A DNA stretch of 64,000 nt from Marinactinospora thermotolerans DSM 45154 (GTDB lineage: Bacteria; Actinomycetota; Actinomycetes; Streptosporangiales; Streptosporangiaceae): assembly GCF_900167435.1 (NCBI RefSeq), contig NZ_FUWS01000003.1, forward strand, positions 62,001 to 126,000. Direction: 5' to 3'. Below the pieces are notes generated by a model. The model saw only the letters and a list, made by a program, of their open reading frames with translations, made no database searches and was not told the DNA's origin. Each line of letters starts with the position of its first letter. The first letter of the stretch is position 1. The position numbers and the translations under genes were made by a program. This document shows positions 44,772-53,793 of this stretch, piece after piece.

Positions 44772-44865
44772 GTTTCCCCCTTGGTCCGGTTCGCGGTGCG
44801 GAGTCGATGGTGTTGCCTCCCCGCACCCGGCCCCGGCCCGATTGGGAGAACACCGTTGTCACGGA

Positions 44866-45849
44866 TCAGCGCAGAAGGCGCGCGGCCTCGGTGGCCCAAT
44901 AGGTGAGGATCTGGTGGGCGCCGGCCCTCCGATAGGAGGTGAGCGTCTCCAAGATGACCCGTTCGCGGTCCAGCCACCCGTTGGCCGCGGCGGCCTCGAC
45001 CATGGCGTACTCGCCGCTGACCTGGTAGGCCGAAACGGGCACGGTGACCGACTCGGCGACCTTGGCGACGATGTCGAGATAGGCCAGGCCCGGCTTCACC
45101 ATGACCATGTCGGCGCCCTCGGCGATGTCCAGCTCGACCTCGCGCAGCGCCTCGCGGGCGTTGGCCGGGTCCTGCTGGTAACGGGTGCGGTCGCCGAACT
45201 GGGGCGCCCCCTCGGCGGCCTCGCGGAAGGGCCCGTAGAAGGCCGAGGCGTACTTGGCGGCGTAGGCGAGGATCGGGACGTTGGTGTAGCCGGCCCTGTC
45301 CAGCGCGGTGCGGATGGCGGCGACCTGGCCGTCCATCATGCCGCTGGGCGCGACGACGTCCACCCCCGCGGCGGCCTGGGCCACCGCGATGGAGGCGTAA
45401 CGCTCCAGCGTCGCGTCGTTGTCGACATCGCCGGAGGGCGTGAGCAGGCCGCAATGGCCGTGCGAGGTGTACTCGTCCAGGCACAGGTCGGCCATGATCA
45501 CGATCTCACCGCCGAGGTCGGCCGACAGGTCGCGCAGCGCCTTTTGGACGATGCCCGCGGGGTCGTCGGCGGCCGAGCCGCGCTCGTCCTTCACCTCGGG
45601 GACACCGAACAGCATGAGGCCGCCGACCCCCGCCTCGGCCGCCTCGTGGGCGGCCTTGCGCAGGCTGTCGCGCGTGTGCTGGACGACGCCCGGCATCGAC
45701 GACACCGGGTTGGGCGTGTCGATGCCCTCCTTGACGAACATCGGCAGGATCAGGTCGGCCGGGGCGACCCGGGTCTCGGCCACGAGCCTGCGCAGCGCCG
45801 GCGTGCTGCGCAGCCGGCGGGGCCGGGCCGCGGGGAAGCGTGCGGTCAT
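44866..45849 (-). CDS. hemB: Delta-aminolevulinic acid dehydratase (porphobilinogen synthase)
   Basis: Condenses two 5-aminolevulinate molecules to porphobilinogen. The 327-residue length is normal. The active-site Lys residues lie in AAKYASAFYGPF and in MVMVKPGLAYLD; the DLCLDEYTSHGHCGL region is the metal-site stretch, with Asp residues typical of Mg-dependent forms rather than the three Cys of Zn enzymes. AGGGAG precedes ATG 45849 at about 9 nt. It is the last gene of the hemA-hemC-hemD-hemB set, 41 bp after hemD. Confidence 0.96.
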   Translation of the reverse strand: MTARFPAARPRRLRSTPALRRLVAETRVAPADLILPMFVKEGIDTPNPVSSMPGVVQHTRDSLRKAAHEAAEAGVGGLMLFGVPEVKDERGSAADDPAGIVQKALRDLSADLGGEIVIMADLCLDEYTSHGHCGLLTPSGDVDNDATLERYASIAVAQAAAGVDVVAPSGMMDGQVAAIRTALDRAGYTNVPILAYAAKYASAFYGPFREAAEGAPQFGDRTRYQQDPANAREALREVELDIAEGADMVMVKPGLAYLDIVAKVAESVTVPVSAYQVSGEYAMVEAAAANGWLDRERVILETLTSYRRAGAHQILTYWATEAARLLR

Positions 45850-45890
45850 GTCGGGCGACTCCCTGGTGGGCTGGTCGGTGGTGCGGCGGG

Positions 45891-47576
45891 TCAGGCGAGC
45901 TTGCGCCGACGGCCGCGCCGCTTCTGGCTGGGCCGGAGCACGGGCTTGCCGTCCCGGATCGCGGCTTCGCGCTGAGCCGCACCGTACTCCGAAAGGGCCG
46001 CGGCGAGGGCCGAAACCGAGGTCTTGGGGGCGACCACGTCGACACGCAGCCCGTACTCCTCGGCCGTCTTGGCGGTCTCGGGGCCGATGACGGCGATGAC
46101 CGTGGTCGCGTGCGGCTTGCCCGCGATGCCGACGAGGTTGCGCACCGTCGAGGAGGAGGTGAACAGCACCGCGTCGAAACCGCCCCCCTTGATGGCCTCG
46201 CGGATCGGCGCGGGCGGCGGCGCCGCGCGCACCGTCCGGTAGGCGGTGACGTCGTCCACCTCCCAGCCGAGGTCGGCCAGGCCGGCGGCGAGGGTCTCGG
46301 TGGCGATGTCGGCACGCGGCAGGAGCACGCGCTCGATCGGGTCGAGCTCGGCGTCGTAGGGCGGCCAGACCTCGACCAGTCCGGCGCCGGACTGACGGTC
46401 CTCCGGCGGCATGAGGTCGGGCTGGATGCCGAACGCGCGCAGCGCGGCGGCGGTCTGCTCACCCACGGCCGCGACCTTCACACCGGCAAACGCCCGCGCG
46501 TCCAGACCGTATTCCTCGAACCGCTCCCGGATCGCCTTGACCGCGTTGACCGAGGTGAACGCCACCCACTGGTAACGGCCGGTCACCAGGCCGCGGACGG
46601 CCCGCTCCATCTGCTGCGGGGTGCGCGGCGGCTCCACGGAGATGGTGGGGACCTCCTCGGGCACCGCGCCGTAGCCGCGCAGTTGCTCCGACAGGCTGGC
46701 GGCCTGCTCCTTGGTGCGGGGGACGAGCACCCGCCATCCGAACAGGGGGCGGGTCTCGAACCACGAGATGCGCTCCTGGCCGCGCACGCCCTCACCGACG
46801 ACCATCAGCGCCGGCTTGGTGATGTTGTTGCCCTTGGCGTCGGCGGCCTTGAGGTCGGCGGTGAGGCGGGCCAGCGTGGACACGACGGTGCTCTGCGCCG
46901 TGGTGGTCCCCATCCGGGTGACGGCGACCGGGGTGGTGTCGGGGCGGCCACCGGCGATGAGCGCCTTGCACACGCGGTCGAAGCCGGGCCCCGTGGCCTG
47001 CGGGTCCTCGTCATCGGGGGCGTCGGGGAACATCACCACGAGCGTGGCCTCCCCCTCGGCCGCCCTCTCCCAGTCGGGGCCGGGCTCCCGGGCGTCGAGG
47101 ACGCGCAGCTCGCCGACCCCGCGCGGCAGCAGCGGAACGCCGGCGTAGGTGGGGACGGCGGTGACCGAGGACAGGCCCGCGGCGATCTCGAACTCGACGC
47201 CGGCTTCGCGGCAGGCGTCGGCGAGCTCGGCGCCACGGCAGCCCAGCAGCGGATCGCCGCTGTAGAGGCGGACGACGCGACGGCCGTCGCGGGCGTGGGC
47301 GAGCGCGAGCGCGTTGGCGTCGCCCCCGCACTCGGCCGGCTCGATGACCTGGACGTCGGGACGGCAGTGCGCCAACAGCGGTGAACGGTAGGCGGCCATC
47401 CTGGGGCCCGGCTCACGGATGGTGAAGACGACGTCGGCCCGCGCGAGCAGCGCGGCGGCGCGCAGCGTCAGCAGCTCGGGGTCTCCGGGCCCGGCCCCCA
47501 CCAGGGCGACGTGCCCGGCGGCGGCCCCGGCGGGCGTCCCCGGGGTCTCTTCCGGGTTCTCGGTGTGCGGGTTCAT
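45891..47576 (-). CDS. hemD: Fused uroporphyrinogen-III C-methyltransferase / uroporphyrinogen-III synthase
   Basis: A 561-residue fusion. The N-terminal half (about 22-265) is a SUMT/CobA-type methyltransferase: HVALVGAGPGDPELLTLRAA, and the SAM-binding VVRLYSGDPLLGCRGAE. The C-terminal half (about 285-530) is HemD, which closes hydroxymethylbilane to uroporphyrinogen III (KEQAASLSEQLRGYG, YQWVAFTSVNAV, DAVLFTSSSTVRNL). Such fusions are common in actinobacteria and channel substrate to siroheme or cobalamin as well as heme. AGGAG precedes ATG 47576. It is in the operon between hemC and hemB. Confidence 0.95.
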   Translation of the reverse strand: MNPHTENPEETPGTPAGAAAGHVALVGAGPGDPELLTLRAAALLARADVVFTIREPGPRMAAYRSPLLAHCRPDVQVIEPAECGGDANALALAHARDGRRVVRLYSGDPLLGCRGAELADACREAGVEFEIAAGLSSVTAVPTYAGVPLLPRGVGELRVLDAREPGPDWERAAEGEATLVVMFPDAPDDEDPQATGPGFDRVCKALIAGGRPDTTPVAVTRMGTTTAQSTVVSTLARLTADLKAADAKGNNITKPALMVVGEGVRGQERISWFETRPLFGWRVLVPRTKEQAASLSEQLRGYGAVPEEVPTISVEPPRTPQQMERAVRGLVTGRYQWVAFTSVNAVKAIRERFEEYGLDARAFAGVKVAAVGEQTAAALRAFGIQPDLMPPEDRQSGAGLVEVWPPYDAELDPIERVLLPRADIATETLAAGLADLGWEVDDVTAYRTVRAAPPPAPIREAIKGGGFDAVLFTSSSTVRNLVGIAGKPHATTVIAVIGPETAKTAEEYGLRVDVVAPKTSVSALAAALSEYGAAQREAAIRDGKPVLRPSQKRRGRRRKLA

Positions 47577-47601
47577 CGCTCCTTGTTCCTCCTACCGACT
47601 C

Positions 47602-47620
47602 CCCCACCTGACGGGTGGGG
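47602..47620 (-). other. Intra-operon hairpin between hemC and hemD
   Basis: CCCCACC / GGTGGGG with a 5-nt loop lies just upstream of the hemD ribosome-binding site. It could modulate expression of downstream genes or mark an RNA processing site. Confidence 0.4.
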
Positions 47621-47635
47621 CTGCGCGGCCAGTCG

Positions 47636-48583
47636 TCAGCGCCCCGCGGCGTCGGCCACGATGCGGTCGGCTCCCTGCGCGATCATCTCGGCCGCCAGCG
47701 AGCGGCCGAGGTGGGCGGCCGCGGCCGCGGCGGTGGGGAAGTCGGCGAGGCTCGCCTGTCCCCGGCGGCGGATGGACTGGCTGCCGTCGACCGCGACCAC
47801 GGCGGCGTGCAGGACGATCTGGCCGTCGGCGCAGCGGGCGTAGGCCCCCACGGGGGCGGCGCAGCCGGCCTCCAGTTCGGCCAGGACGGTGCGCTCGGCG
47901 AGGACCGCGGCGCGGGTCTCGGCGTGGTCGACCGCGGTGAGGTAGGCCAGATCGCCGTCGATGTCGGCGGCCCGGCACTCCACGGCAAGCGCCCCCTGCC
48001 CGGGGGCGGGCAGCACCTGTCCGGGGTCGAACACGTCGGTGACGTCGTCGAGGCGGCCGACCCGGGTCAGGCCCGCGTAGGCCAGGACGACGGCGTCGAG
48101 CTCACCCGAGGCGACCTTGCCCAGACGGGTCTCGGCGTTCCCGCGGATGGGGACGTAGTCGAGGTCGGGGCGCAGCGCGGCGAGCTGGGCGACACGGCGC
48201 GGCGAACCCGTGCCCACCCGCGCTCCGGCGGGCAGGTCGGCGAACTTCAGGCCGTCCCGGGCGCACAGCGCGTCGCGGGGGTCGTCGCGCTCGGTGACGG
48301 CCGCGAGGGTGAGGCCGTCGGCGGGGGCGGTGGGCAGGTCCTTGAGGGAGTGCACCGCGAACTCGATGTTCCCGGCCAGCAGCTCGTCGCGCAGGGCGTT
48401 GACGAACACCCCGGTGCCGCCGAGCTGGGCCAGGTGGGCCTTGGTGACGTCACCGAAGCTGGTGATGAGCACGAGCTCGATCGAGACTCCGGTGCGCTCG
48501 GTGATGGTGTCGGCGACCATCTGCGACTGGGTGGTGGCCATGGTGCTGCGGCGGGTGCCGAGCCGGGCCGGTGCGGAGGTCAT
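47636..48583 (-). CDS. hemC: Hydroxymethylbilane synthase (porphobilinogen deaminase)
   Basis: Polymerises four porphobilinogen units. It is 315 residues from ATG 48583. The dipyrromethane cofactor attaches to Cys in LEAGCAAPVG. The N-terminal RLGTRRSTMATTQSQMV and DLPTAP segments are typical. GGAG stands 8 nt before ATG 48583; a GTG at 48589 overlapping the hemA stop is the alternative start. Close linkage with hemA means translational coupling is likely. Confidence 0.95.
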   Translation of the reverse strand: MTSAPARLGTRRSTMATTQSQMVADTITERTGVSIELVLITSFGDVTKAHLAQLGGTGVFVNALRDELLAGNIEFAVHSLKDLPTAPADGLTLAAVTERDDPRDALCARDGLKFADLPAGARVGTGSPRRVAQLAALRPDLDYVPIRGNAETRLGKVASGELDAVVLAYAGLTRVGRLDDVTDVFDPGQVLPAPGQGALAVECRAADIDGDLAYLTAVDHAETRAAVLAERTVLAELEAGCAAPVGAYARCADGQIVLHAAVVAVDGSQSIRRRGQASLADFPTAAAAAAHLGRSLAAEMIAQGADRIVADAAGR

Positions 48584-48585
48584 CT

Positions 48586-50034
48586 TCACTTCTCCTCGCC
48601 GACGGCGGGGTCGATCCGGGTGACCGCGTCGGGCGTTGCGGGGTCGAGGTCGAACAGTTCGCGCAGCGCCGCCTCATAGGAGTCGCCGTTGGGGCCGGCC
48701 GCGAGCTGCTTGACCCGGACGGTGGGCTGGTGCAGGAGCTTGTCGACGACGCGGCGCATGGCGTGGGTGATCTCGCCGCGGGCCTTGTCGTCGAGGTCGG
48801 GGAGGCGTCCCTGGAGGCGGGCCAGCTCGGTGTCGACGACGAGCCGGGCCTTGCTGCGCAGCGCGACGACCGTGGGCGCGACGAGCTCGGCGCGGCGGAC
48901 CGACTGGTACTCGGCGACCTCCTCCTCGACGATGTCGCGGACCAGGGAGAGGTCGTCGGAGCGCCCGGAGGTGTCGTCGGCGCCCTCGGCGGCGGCGCGG
49001 CGCAGGTCCTCGATGTCGACCAGTTCGACGCCGGGCAGCTCGCGCACCGCCTCGTCGACGTCGCGCGGCAGGGCCAGGTCCAGGAAGACCAGCGGGCGGG
49101 CGCCGCGCCCGGCCAGGGTGGCCTCGACCTCGTCGCGGGTGAGCACCAGCCCCTGCGCGCCGGTGCAGGAGATGACCAGGTCGACGTCGGCGATCTGGGC
49201 CGCGGCGTCCTCGAACGGGACCGCGCGGCTGGCGATCGGCTCATAGGCCTCGGTGAGGCACTCGGCCAGCCGGGCGGCCCGTTCGAAGGTGCGGTTGGCC
49301 ACCACCACGGAGCTCGCCCCCTGACGGGCGACGGTGTTGGCCGACAGCGCGCTCATCGAGCCGGCGCCCAGCACCAGGACGCGCCGGCCGGTGAGGGCCT
49401 GCGGCTGGGGAAGCGCGGCGGCGACGGCGTCGGCGGTGGAGGCGGCGTGGACCGGGCACCGCCCGCCGGTCGCGGCCGGGGCGGCGCCGGCGGCCGCGAC
49501 CGGAAGGTGGCGCATGGCGACGGTCAGGCCGAGGGAGACCATGTCGGCCCCGGCGTGGTCGAGGTGGGTCTCGGTGTGGGCGCGCTTGCCGACGCGCAGG
49601 GCCCGCTGGCCGAGGTCGTTGAGGACCCGGCCGAGGGTCCCGCCCTGCTGCGCCTCCTTCAGGGCGGTGCGGACCTGTCCGAGGATCTGCCCCTCGCCGA
49701 CGACCATGGAGTCCAGGCCGCAGGCGACGGAGAACAGGTGCTGGACGGCGCGCTCCTCGTAGTGGACGTAGAGGTGCTCGGTGAGTTCGCCCATGGACAC
49801 GCCGGTGTGCCAGGAGAGCAGCTCGGAGATCGCGGTGACACCGGGGTGGAACTTGTCGACGTCGGCGTAGACCTCCATGCGGTTGCACGTGGCGACGATC
49901 ATCACCTCGTTGACCGCGGAGGTGCCCACCATCTCGGACATGACCTTCAGGCGGGACTCCCCGCTCAACGCGACGCGCTCCAACAGCGCCACGGGCGAGC
50001 TGCGGTGGCTCAGCCCAACGGCGAGGACACTCAT
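48586..50034 (-). CDS. hemA: Glutamyl-tRNA reductase
   Basis: Reduces glutamyl-tRNA to glutamate-1-semialdehyde, the committed step of heme synthesis. It has 482 residues. The catalytic Cys50 is in IVATCNRMEVY, and the NADPH-binding domain contains RRVLVLGAGSMSALSANTVAR. An extra Gly/Ala-rich stretch (about 188-215) lies before the NADPH domain. I chose ATG 50034, with GGAG 5 nt upstream, over GTG 50040. It follows rex by about 85 bp, so it is probably in the Rex-controlled operon rex-hemA-hemC-hemD-hemB. Confidence 0.96.
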   Translation of the reverse strand: MSVLAVGLSHRSSPVALLERVALSGESRLKVMSEMVGTSAVNEVMIVATCNRMEVYADVDKFHPGVTAISELLSWHTGVSMGELTEHLYVHYEERAVQHLFSVACGLDSMVVGEGQILGQVRTALKEAQQGGTLGRVLNDLGQRALRVGKRAHTETHLDHAGADMVSLGLTVAMRHLPVAAAGAAPAATGGRCPVHAASTADAVAAALPQPQALTGRRVLVLGAGSMSALSANTVARQGASSVVVANRTFERAARLAECLTEAYEPIASRAVPFEDAAAQIADVDLVISCTGAQGLVLTRDEVEATLAGRGARPLVFLDLALPRDVDEAVRELPGVELVDIEDLRRAAAEGADDTSGRSDDLSLVRDIVEEEVAEYQSVRRAELVAPTVVALRSKARLVVDTELARLQGRLPDLDDKARGEITHAMRRVVDKLLHQPTVRVKQLAAGPNGDSYEAALRELFDLDPATPDAVTRIDPAVGEEK

Positions 50035-50121
50035 CTGCACTCCAAAGCAGGAACTACTGCTACGCTGCGCGCGGCGCGGCCGTGGTTGCCCGCGCGCGCG
50101 ACGCTACGGCCATCGGTCATG

Positions 50122-50868
50122 TCATGCCTCCAGGGCCTCGATCCATTCGGGCCCTCCCCGGCCGTCGGCCTTCCGTTGCTCGTGGAAGGCCAGGATCTGA
50201 AGCTCGATCGACAAATCGACCTTACGCACATCCACGCCGTCCGGCACATTGAGGACCACCGGCGCGAAGTTGAGGACGCTGGTCACTCCCGCGCCGACGA
50301 ATCGGTCGCAGACGCCCTGGGCGGCCGCCGCCGGCGTGGCGATGACCCCGATGGAGACGTGCTCACGCGCCACGACCTCCTCCAACGAGTCAATATGCCC
50401 TACGCGCAGGCCCGCGACGGCGTCTCCCACCACCGCGGGGTCGGCGTCGAGGAGGGCCGCGATGCGGAACCCGCGGGTCCCGAACCCCCCGTAGTTGGCC
50501 AGTGCGCGGCCGAGGTTGCCGACGCCGACGATCGCCACCGACCAGTCCTGGGTGAGACCAAGTTCACGGGAGATCTGGTAGATGAGGTACTCGACGTCGT
50601 AACCCACGCCACGGGTACCGTAGGAGCCGAGGTGCGACAGGTCCTTGCGGAGCTTGGCGGAGTTCACCCCCGCGACGGAGGCCAGCTCCTCGGACGAGAC
50701 CGTGGGCGTGCCACGTTCGTCGAGCGCCTGCAGTGCCCTCAGGTACAGCGGGAGCCTCGCGACGGTCGCCTCCGGGATTCCCCTTTCCCGGGGCCGTGGT
50801 GGACGGCGGGTCACAGGCGTGCGCTCCTGGGCAACTGTCGGCGGTGCGGATGGTGTTCGGGCCGACAT
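50122..50868 (-). CDS. rex: Redox-sensing transcriptional repressor Rex
   Basis: Senses the NADH/NAD+ ratio and represses respiratory and energy genes when NADH is low. It has 248 residues with an extra N-terminal tail of about 30. The winged helix contains VAGVNSAKLRKDLSHLGSYG; the Rossmann domain has VAIVGVGNLGRALANYGGF and VLNFAPVVLNVPDGV. GGGGAG precedes ATG 50868. A Rex operator overlaps its predicted promoter, indicating autoregulation. In Streptomyces rex heads the hemACD operon, the same arrangement as here. Confidence 0.96.
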   Translation of the reverse strand: MSARTPSAPPTVAQERTPVTRRPPRPRERGIPEATVARLPLYLRALQALDERGTPTVSSEELASVAGVNSAKLRKDLSHLGSYGTRGVGYDVEYLIYQISRELGLTQDWSVAIVGVGNLGRALANYGGFGTRGFRIAALLDADPAVVGDAVAGLRVGHIDSLEEVVAREHVSIGVIATPAAAAQGVCDRFVGAGVTSVLNFAPVVLNVPDGVDVRKVDLSIELQILAFHEQRKADGRGGPEWIEALEA

Positions 50869-50938
50869 GGGTTCGATGCTCCCCTATAAGCACGCGTTCG
50901 ACCCGTCGAGATCCCGGCCGGATGATGATTTGACCACC

Positions 50939-50967
50939 AGATTACGCCCTTGTGAATGTATGCACAA
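50939..50967 (-). promoter_or_regulatory. rex promoter with overlapping Rex operator (ROP)
   Basis: TTGTGAATGTATGCACAA (50950-50967) matches the Rex consensus TTGTGAA-N4-TTCACAA with a single mismatch. On the minus strand TTGTGC (50967-50962) and TAATCT (50944-50939) form -35 and -10 boxes with a 17-bp spacer. The operator covers the -35 and spacer, so Rex would block transcription directly. Confidence 0.85.
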
Positions 50968-51024
50968 AGTGGGGTGGCCGTAGGGCCACCCGCCGGCGTG
51001 TCCGTTATTCGGGGTGCTCTCGCG

Positions 51025-51276
51025 TCAGGACAGGGCCGCGCGCAGACGCTTCTCGCTGACCCTCCAGAAGTCGTGCTGAACGCCATCGACGAACGTGACG
51101 GGGATCTTGTCCCAGTACTCGTCGCGCTCCTCCTGCGAGGCGTGGGTGATGTCACGCACCTCGTAGCGGACGCCCAGGTCGGCGGCCACGGTCTCGATGA
51201 CCTTCAGCGCCTCGTCGCACAGATGACAGCCCGGCTTTCCGAGCATGGTGATCACCCGAGGTGATTCGTGTGACAT
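51025..51276 (-). CDS. Glutaredoxin-like protein
   Basis: An 83-residue thioredoxin-fold protein with CHLC active site in LGKPGCHLCDEALKVIE, and a cis-Pro loop KIPVTFVDG. It is related to the DUF836/glutaredoxin-like family common in actinobacteria, and in a mycothiol organism the partner could be a mycoredoxin-type system; the actual partner is unknown. It lies upstream of rex and downstream of the MoaD-like gene on the same strand. No clear ribosome-binding site. Confidence 0.88.
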   Translation of the reverse strand: MSHESPRVITMLGKPGCHLCDEALKVIETVAADLGVRYEVRDITHASQEERDEYWDKIPVTFVDGVQHDFWRVSEKRLRAALS

Positions 51277-51310
51277 ATCCGCAATCTCCCCATCTCTTTC
51301 TCGCGGCCGT

Positions 51311-51571
51311 TCACCCGCCGGCGAAAGGAGGCAGCACCTCGATGACGCCCCCTTCGCTCAGGCGCACCTCGGCATGGGGCCGCCGCCCCACGGGCGCCTC
51401 GTCGACCAGGAACGAGCAGCGCCGCAGGACCTCGATCAAACGGGGGCGGTCGGCGTGTCGCCGGCGCACCTCCTCCAACGCCGTGGCCAGCGTGTCGGCC
51501 TCGTAAGGCTCCTCCGCCACGCCCGCGGCTTCTTTCGCCGCGGCCCAGTACCGAATGGTTCCGCTCACCAT
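51311..51571 (-). CDS. MoaD/ThiS-family sulfur-carrier protein
   Basis: An 86-residue ubiquitin-like protein ending in PPFAGG; the C-terminal Gly-Gly is the site of adenylation and thiocarboxylation. It probably carries sulfur for molybdopterin, thiamine or another cofactor or amino acid; the target cannot be set. The N-terminus MVSGTIRYWAAAKEAAG is typical of MoaD. The frame is open upstream, but the family domain begins at ATG 51571, with AAGGA about 10 nt upstream. It is divergent from glnR. Confidence 0.9.
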   Translation of the reverse strand: MVSGTIRYWAAAKEAAGVAEEPYEADTLATALEEVRRRHADRPRLIEVLRRCSFLVDEAPVGRRPHAEVRLSEGGVIEVLPPFAGG

Positions 51572-51677
51572 CGATTGATTATCCTTGTATTTCTCGGAGG
51601 CAACATTCAGATATTTCCGACCGGGGGCAATGGCGCCTTCGACCAGCCGCTTCATGCGGGGTGACGGGAAGAGACGC

Positions 51678-52424
51678 ATGAGCCACCTGCTGTTACTGAC
51701 GAACTCCAACGAGCCGTCCGACCACGTTCTGCCCGCCCTCGGCCTGCTCCTGCACTCGGTGCGCGTGGCCCCGGCCGAGGCGAGCGCCCTTCTCACCCCG
51801 GGACACGACCGTACGGGGGGTGCCCCCGTCGACGCCATCCTGGTCGACGCGCGCACCGACCTCGTCAGCGTCCGCAACCTGTGCCGCCTGCTCGACACCA
51901 CGGGGCTCGACTGCCCGCTCATCGCGATCCTCACCGAGGGCGGTGTCGCCGCGCTCACGCCCGATTGGCAGGTCGACGACTTCATCCTGACCACCGCGGG
52001 CCCCGCCGAGGTCGAGGCCCGGCTGCGCCTGGCCATCGGCCAGTCCGAGGCCGCCGCCGACGATCCCGACGAGATCCGGCGTGGCGACCTCACCATCGAC
52101 GAGGCCACCTATATCGCGCGGCTGCGCGGACGCATCCTCGACCTCACCTTCAAGGAGTTCGAGCTCCTGAAGTTCCTGGCCCAGCATCCCGGACGGGTCT
52201 TCACCCGCGCCCAGCTGCTCCAGGAGGTGTGGGGCTACGACTACTTCGGCGGCACCCGGACGATCGACGTCCACGTGCGGCGGCTGCGCGCCAAGCTCGG
52301 CAGCGAGCACGAGTCGCTGATCGGCACCGTGCGCAACGTCGGCTACCGGTTCGTCCCCGACACTTCGGCAAAGGCCCCGGTCGGGGAGCCCGACCCCGTC
52401 GCCCACCAGGTCCACACCGGTTGA
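51678..52424 (+). CDS. glnR: Nitrogen-metabolism regulator GlnR (orphan OmpR-type)
   Basis: A 248-residue OmpR-type regulator. It matches GlnR closely in memory: [31 protein letters not shown]-type receiver core (Asp at about 53), and winged helix [21 protein letters not shown] with NVGYRFV. The receiver lacks the classical acidic pair near the N-terminus, so it is probably not phosphorylated in the usual way. GlnR controls ammonium assimilation and, in actinomycetes, cross-talks with PhoP. GGGAAGAG precedes ATG 51678. No cognate kinase is adjacent. A terminator follows. Confidence 0.93.
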   Translation: MSHLLLLTNSNEPSDHVLPALGLLLHSVRVAPAEASALLTPGHDRTGGAPVDAILVDARTDLVSVRNLCRLLDTTGLDCPLIAILTEGGVAALTPDWQVDDFILTTAGPAEVEARLRLAIGQSEAAADDPDEIRRGDLTIDEATYIARLRGRILDLTFKEFELLKFLAQHPGRVFTRAQLLQEVWGYDYFGGTRTIDVHVRRLRAKLGSEHESLIGTVRNVGYRFVPDTSAKAPVGEPDPVAHQVHTG

Positions 52425-52430
52425 CCCGTC

Positions 52431-52464
52431 GCCGGGCGCGTGGACGGTGCCGCACGCGCCCGGC
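52431..52464 (+). terminator. Terminator after glnR
   Basis: A perfect 11-bp stem (GCCGGGCGCGT / ACGCGCCCGGC) with a 12-nt loop starts 6 bp past the glnR stop. The rest of the gap to 52684 holds no gene that I recognise. Confidence 0.75.
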
Positions 52465-52684
52465 ATGAACGAAACGCCGGAAATAATGGTGGATCCTCGG
52501 ATTCAGGTCTCGTGATCATGGCACCCCAGCGCCTAGGATGCGGAACAGTCGACGTTCGCGGTCACCCCCGATCAGGAGACGAGCGCGCAGCGTCAACCTT
52601 CCGGTCGCGGTGTTCGTCATGTTCTCCGCGACCGGGGTCCACCGGCGCGAACGGAGAGTAAGGCGACCGAGGAGGTCATGGCCC

Positions 52685-53746
52685 ATGGCCGGCGGCAGGG
52701 ACCGAAACGCTTCCAGCAGATCGACGCGGATGGTCGCCTGGGCGCCCCTGGGGGCGCTGTTCGTCGGTGCCGCGCTGGCCGGACCGGCGTCCTCGGCCTG
52801 GGCCCAGCCCGATCCCTCCTCTCCTCCCCCACCTCCGACCCCTCCCCTGGTCACCCTCGCGCCGACCGCCAAGCAGTTCGAGCTCGCCGAGGCGACCGTC
52901 GAGGTCTCCTTCCTGCTCCAGGTGGTCGCCCGGGCCGAGACGGGGGTGTGCCTGTACGGCCCCACGGTCACCGCGGACGGCTTCACCGCCGCCCCGTTCG
53001 AGTCGCCCACCCTCCTCGCCCCCGGATCCTCCGCCCAGACCCGGGTGTCCGGCCCGGTCGGCGCCCCCGGACCGGTGTCCGCCACGGGCTCCCTCGACTA
53101 CGCCGTGCCCGGCGAGGCGGGCGCCTGCCCCGAGGCCGGCACGCACACGGTCTCCTTCACGGGGTCGGCCCAGGTCGTCCGCTCCAAGCCCGACCCCTCG
53201 CCCACCCCCGACCCGACGCCTCCTCCCGAGACCACGCCTCCCCCTTCCTCCCCGCCTCCCTCGTCGCCTCCGCCCGACAACGATGACGGGGAGGACGGTG
53301 ACCAGACCGGCGCCCCCTCTTCGACCCCCACTTCCTCGGCCTCTCCCACGCGCCGGCCCGATCGCGCGAGCGGACAGGACCGCCCCCCGCGCCCCACTCG
53401 CAGCGCGGCGCCGCACAGTCCCGTGTCGACCACCACGCGCGGCGGCGCCGACGACGGGGCACTGCGTCCCGCCCTGCCGACGGGCGAGGCCACGCTTCCC
53501 TCGGTGGGCTCCTCGGGCGGCGAGGGCATCGGCGAGGAGTACGCGGAACTGCCGATGGTGACCCCCGGCGAGGACGAGTCGGCCACCACCGTCGCGACCG
53601 AGGCCGCGCAGGTGCGCGGCGGGATCACGCCGAGTGTCCTGCTGCTCTTTCTGATGCTGCTGTTGCTGCTGTCGGCGCCGCTGGCGCCGGTCCGCCGGGT
53701 ACGCACCGGTTCGGTCGGCTACCGGGGACGTCGCCGCAAGGGCTGA
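52685..53746 (+). CDS. Proline-rich cell-surface protein with C-terminal membrane anchor
   Basis: A 353-residue protein of unknown function. A signal peptide (about 12-41, ending SAWAQP) is followed by a folded domain (about 55-175) containing two Cys (TGVCLYG and GACPEAG) likely to form a disulfide. Then come about 130 residues of Pro/Ser/Thr/Asp-rich low-complexity sequence, a typical wall-spanning stalk, and a C-terminal membrane helix (SVLLLFLMLLLLLSAPL) with basic tail RRVRTGSVGYRGRRRKG. There is no LPxTG motif, so anchoring is by the helix. GGAGG precedes ATG 52685. Confidence 0.75.
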   Translation: MAGGRDRNASSRSTRMVAWAPLGALFVGAALAGPASSAWAQPDPSSPPPPPTPPLVTLAPTAKQFELAEATVEVSFLLQVVARAETGVCLYGPTVTADGFTAAPFESPTLLAPGSSAQTRVSGPVGAPGPVSATGSLDYAVPGEAGACPEAGTHTVSFTGSAQVVRSKPDPSPTPDPTPPPETTPPPSSPPPSSPPPDNDDGEDGDQTGAPSSTPTSSASPTRRPDRASGQDRPPRPTRSAAPHSPVSTTTRGGADDGALRPALPTGEATLPSVGSSGGEGIGEEYAELPMVTPGEDESATTVATEAAQVRGGITPSVLLLFLMLLLLLSAPLAPVRRVRTGSVGYRGRRRKG

Positions 53747-53793
53747 GCCCGGCACGCCGCACGCCTCCCCGGTCGAACCGTAGGCTCGCCACC

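Noticed and set aside
53210-53480. Proline-rich region as a tandem DNA repeat or CRISPR-like array
   Set aside because: It is irregular low-complexity coding sequence of a surface-protein stalk, with no repeat units of constant length.
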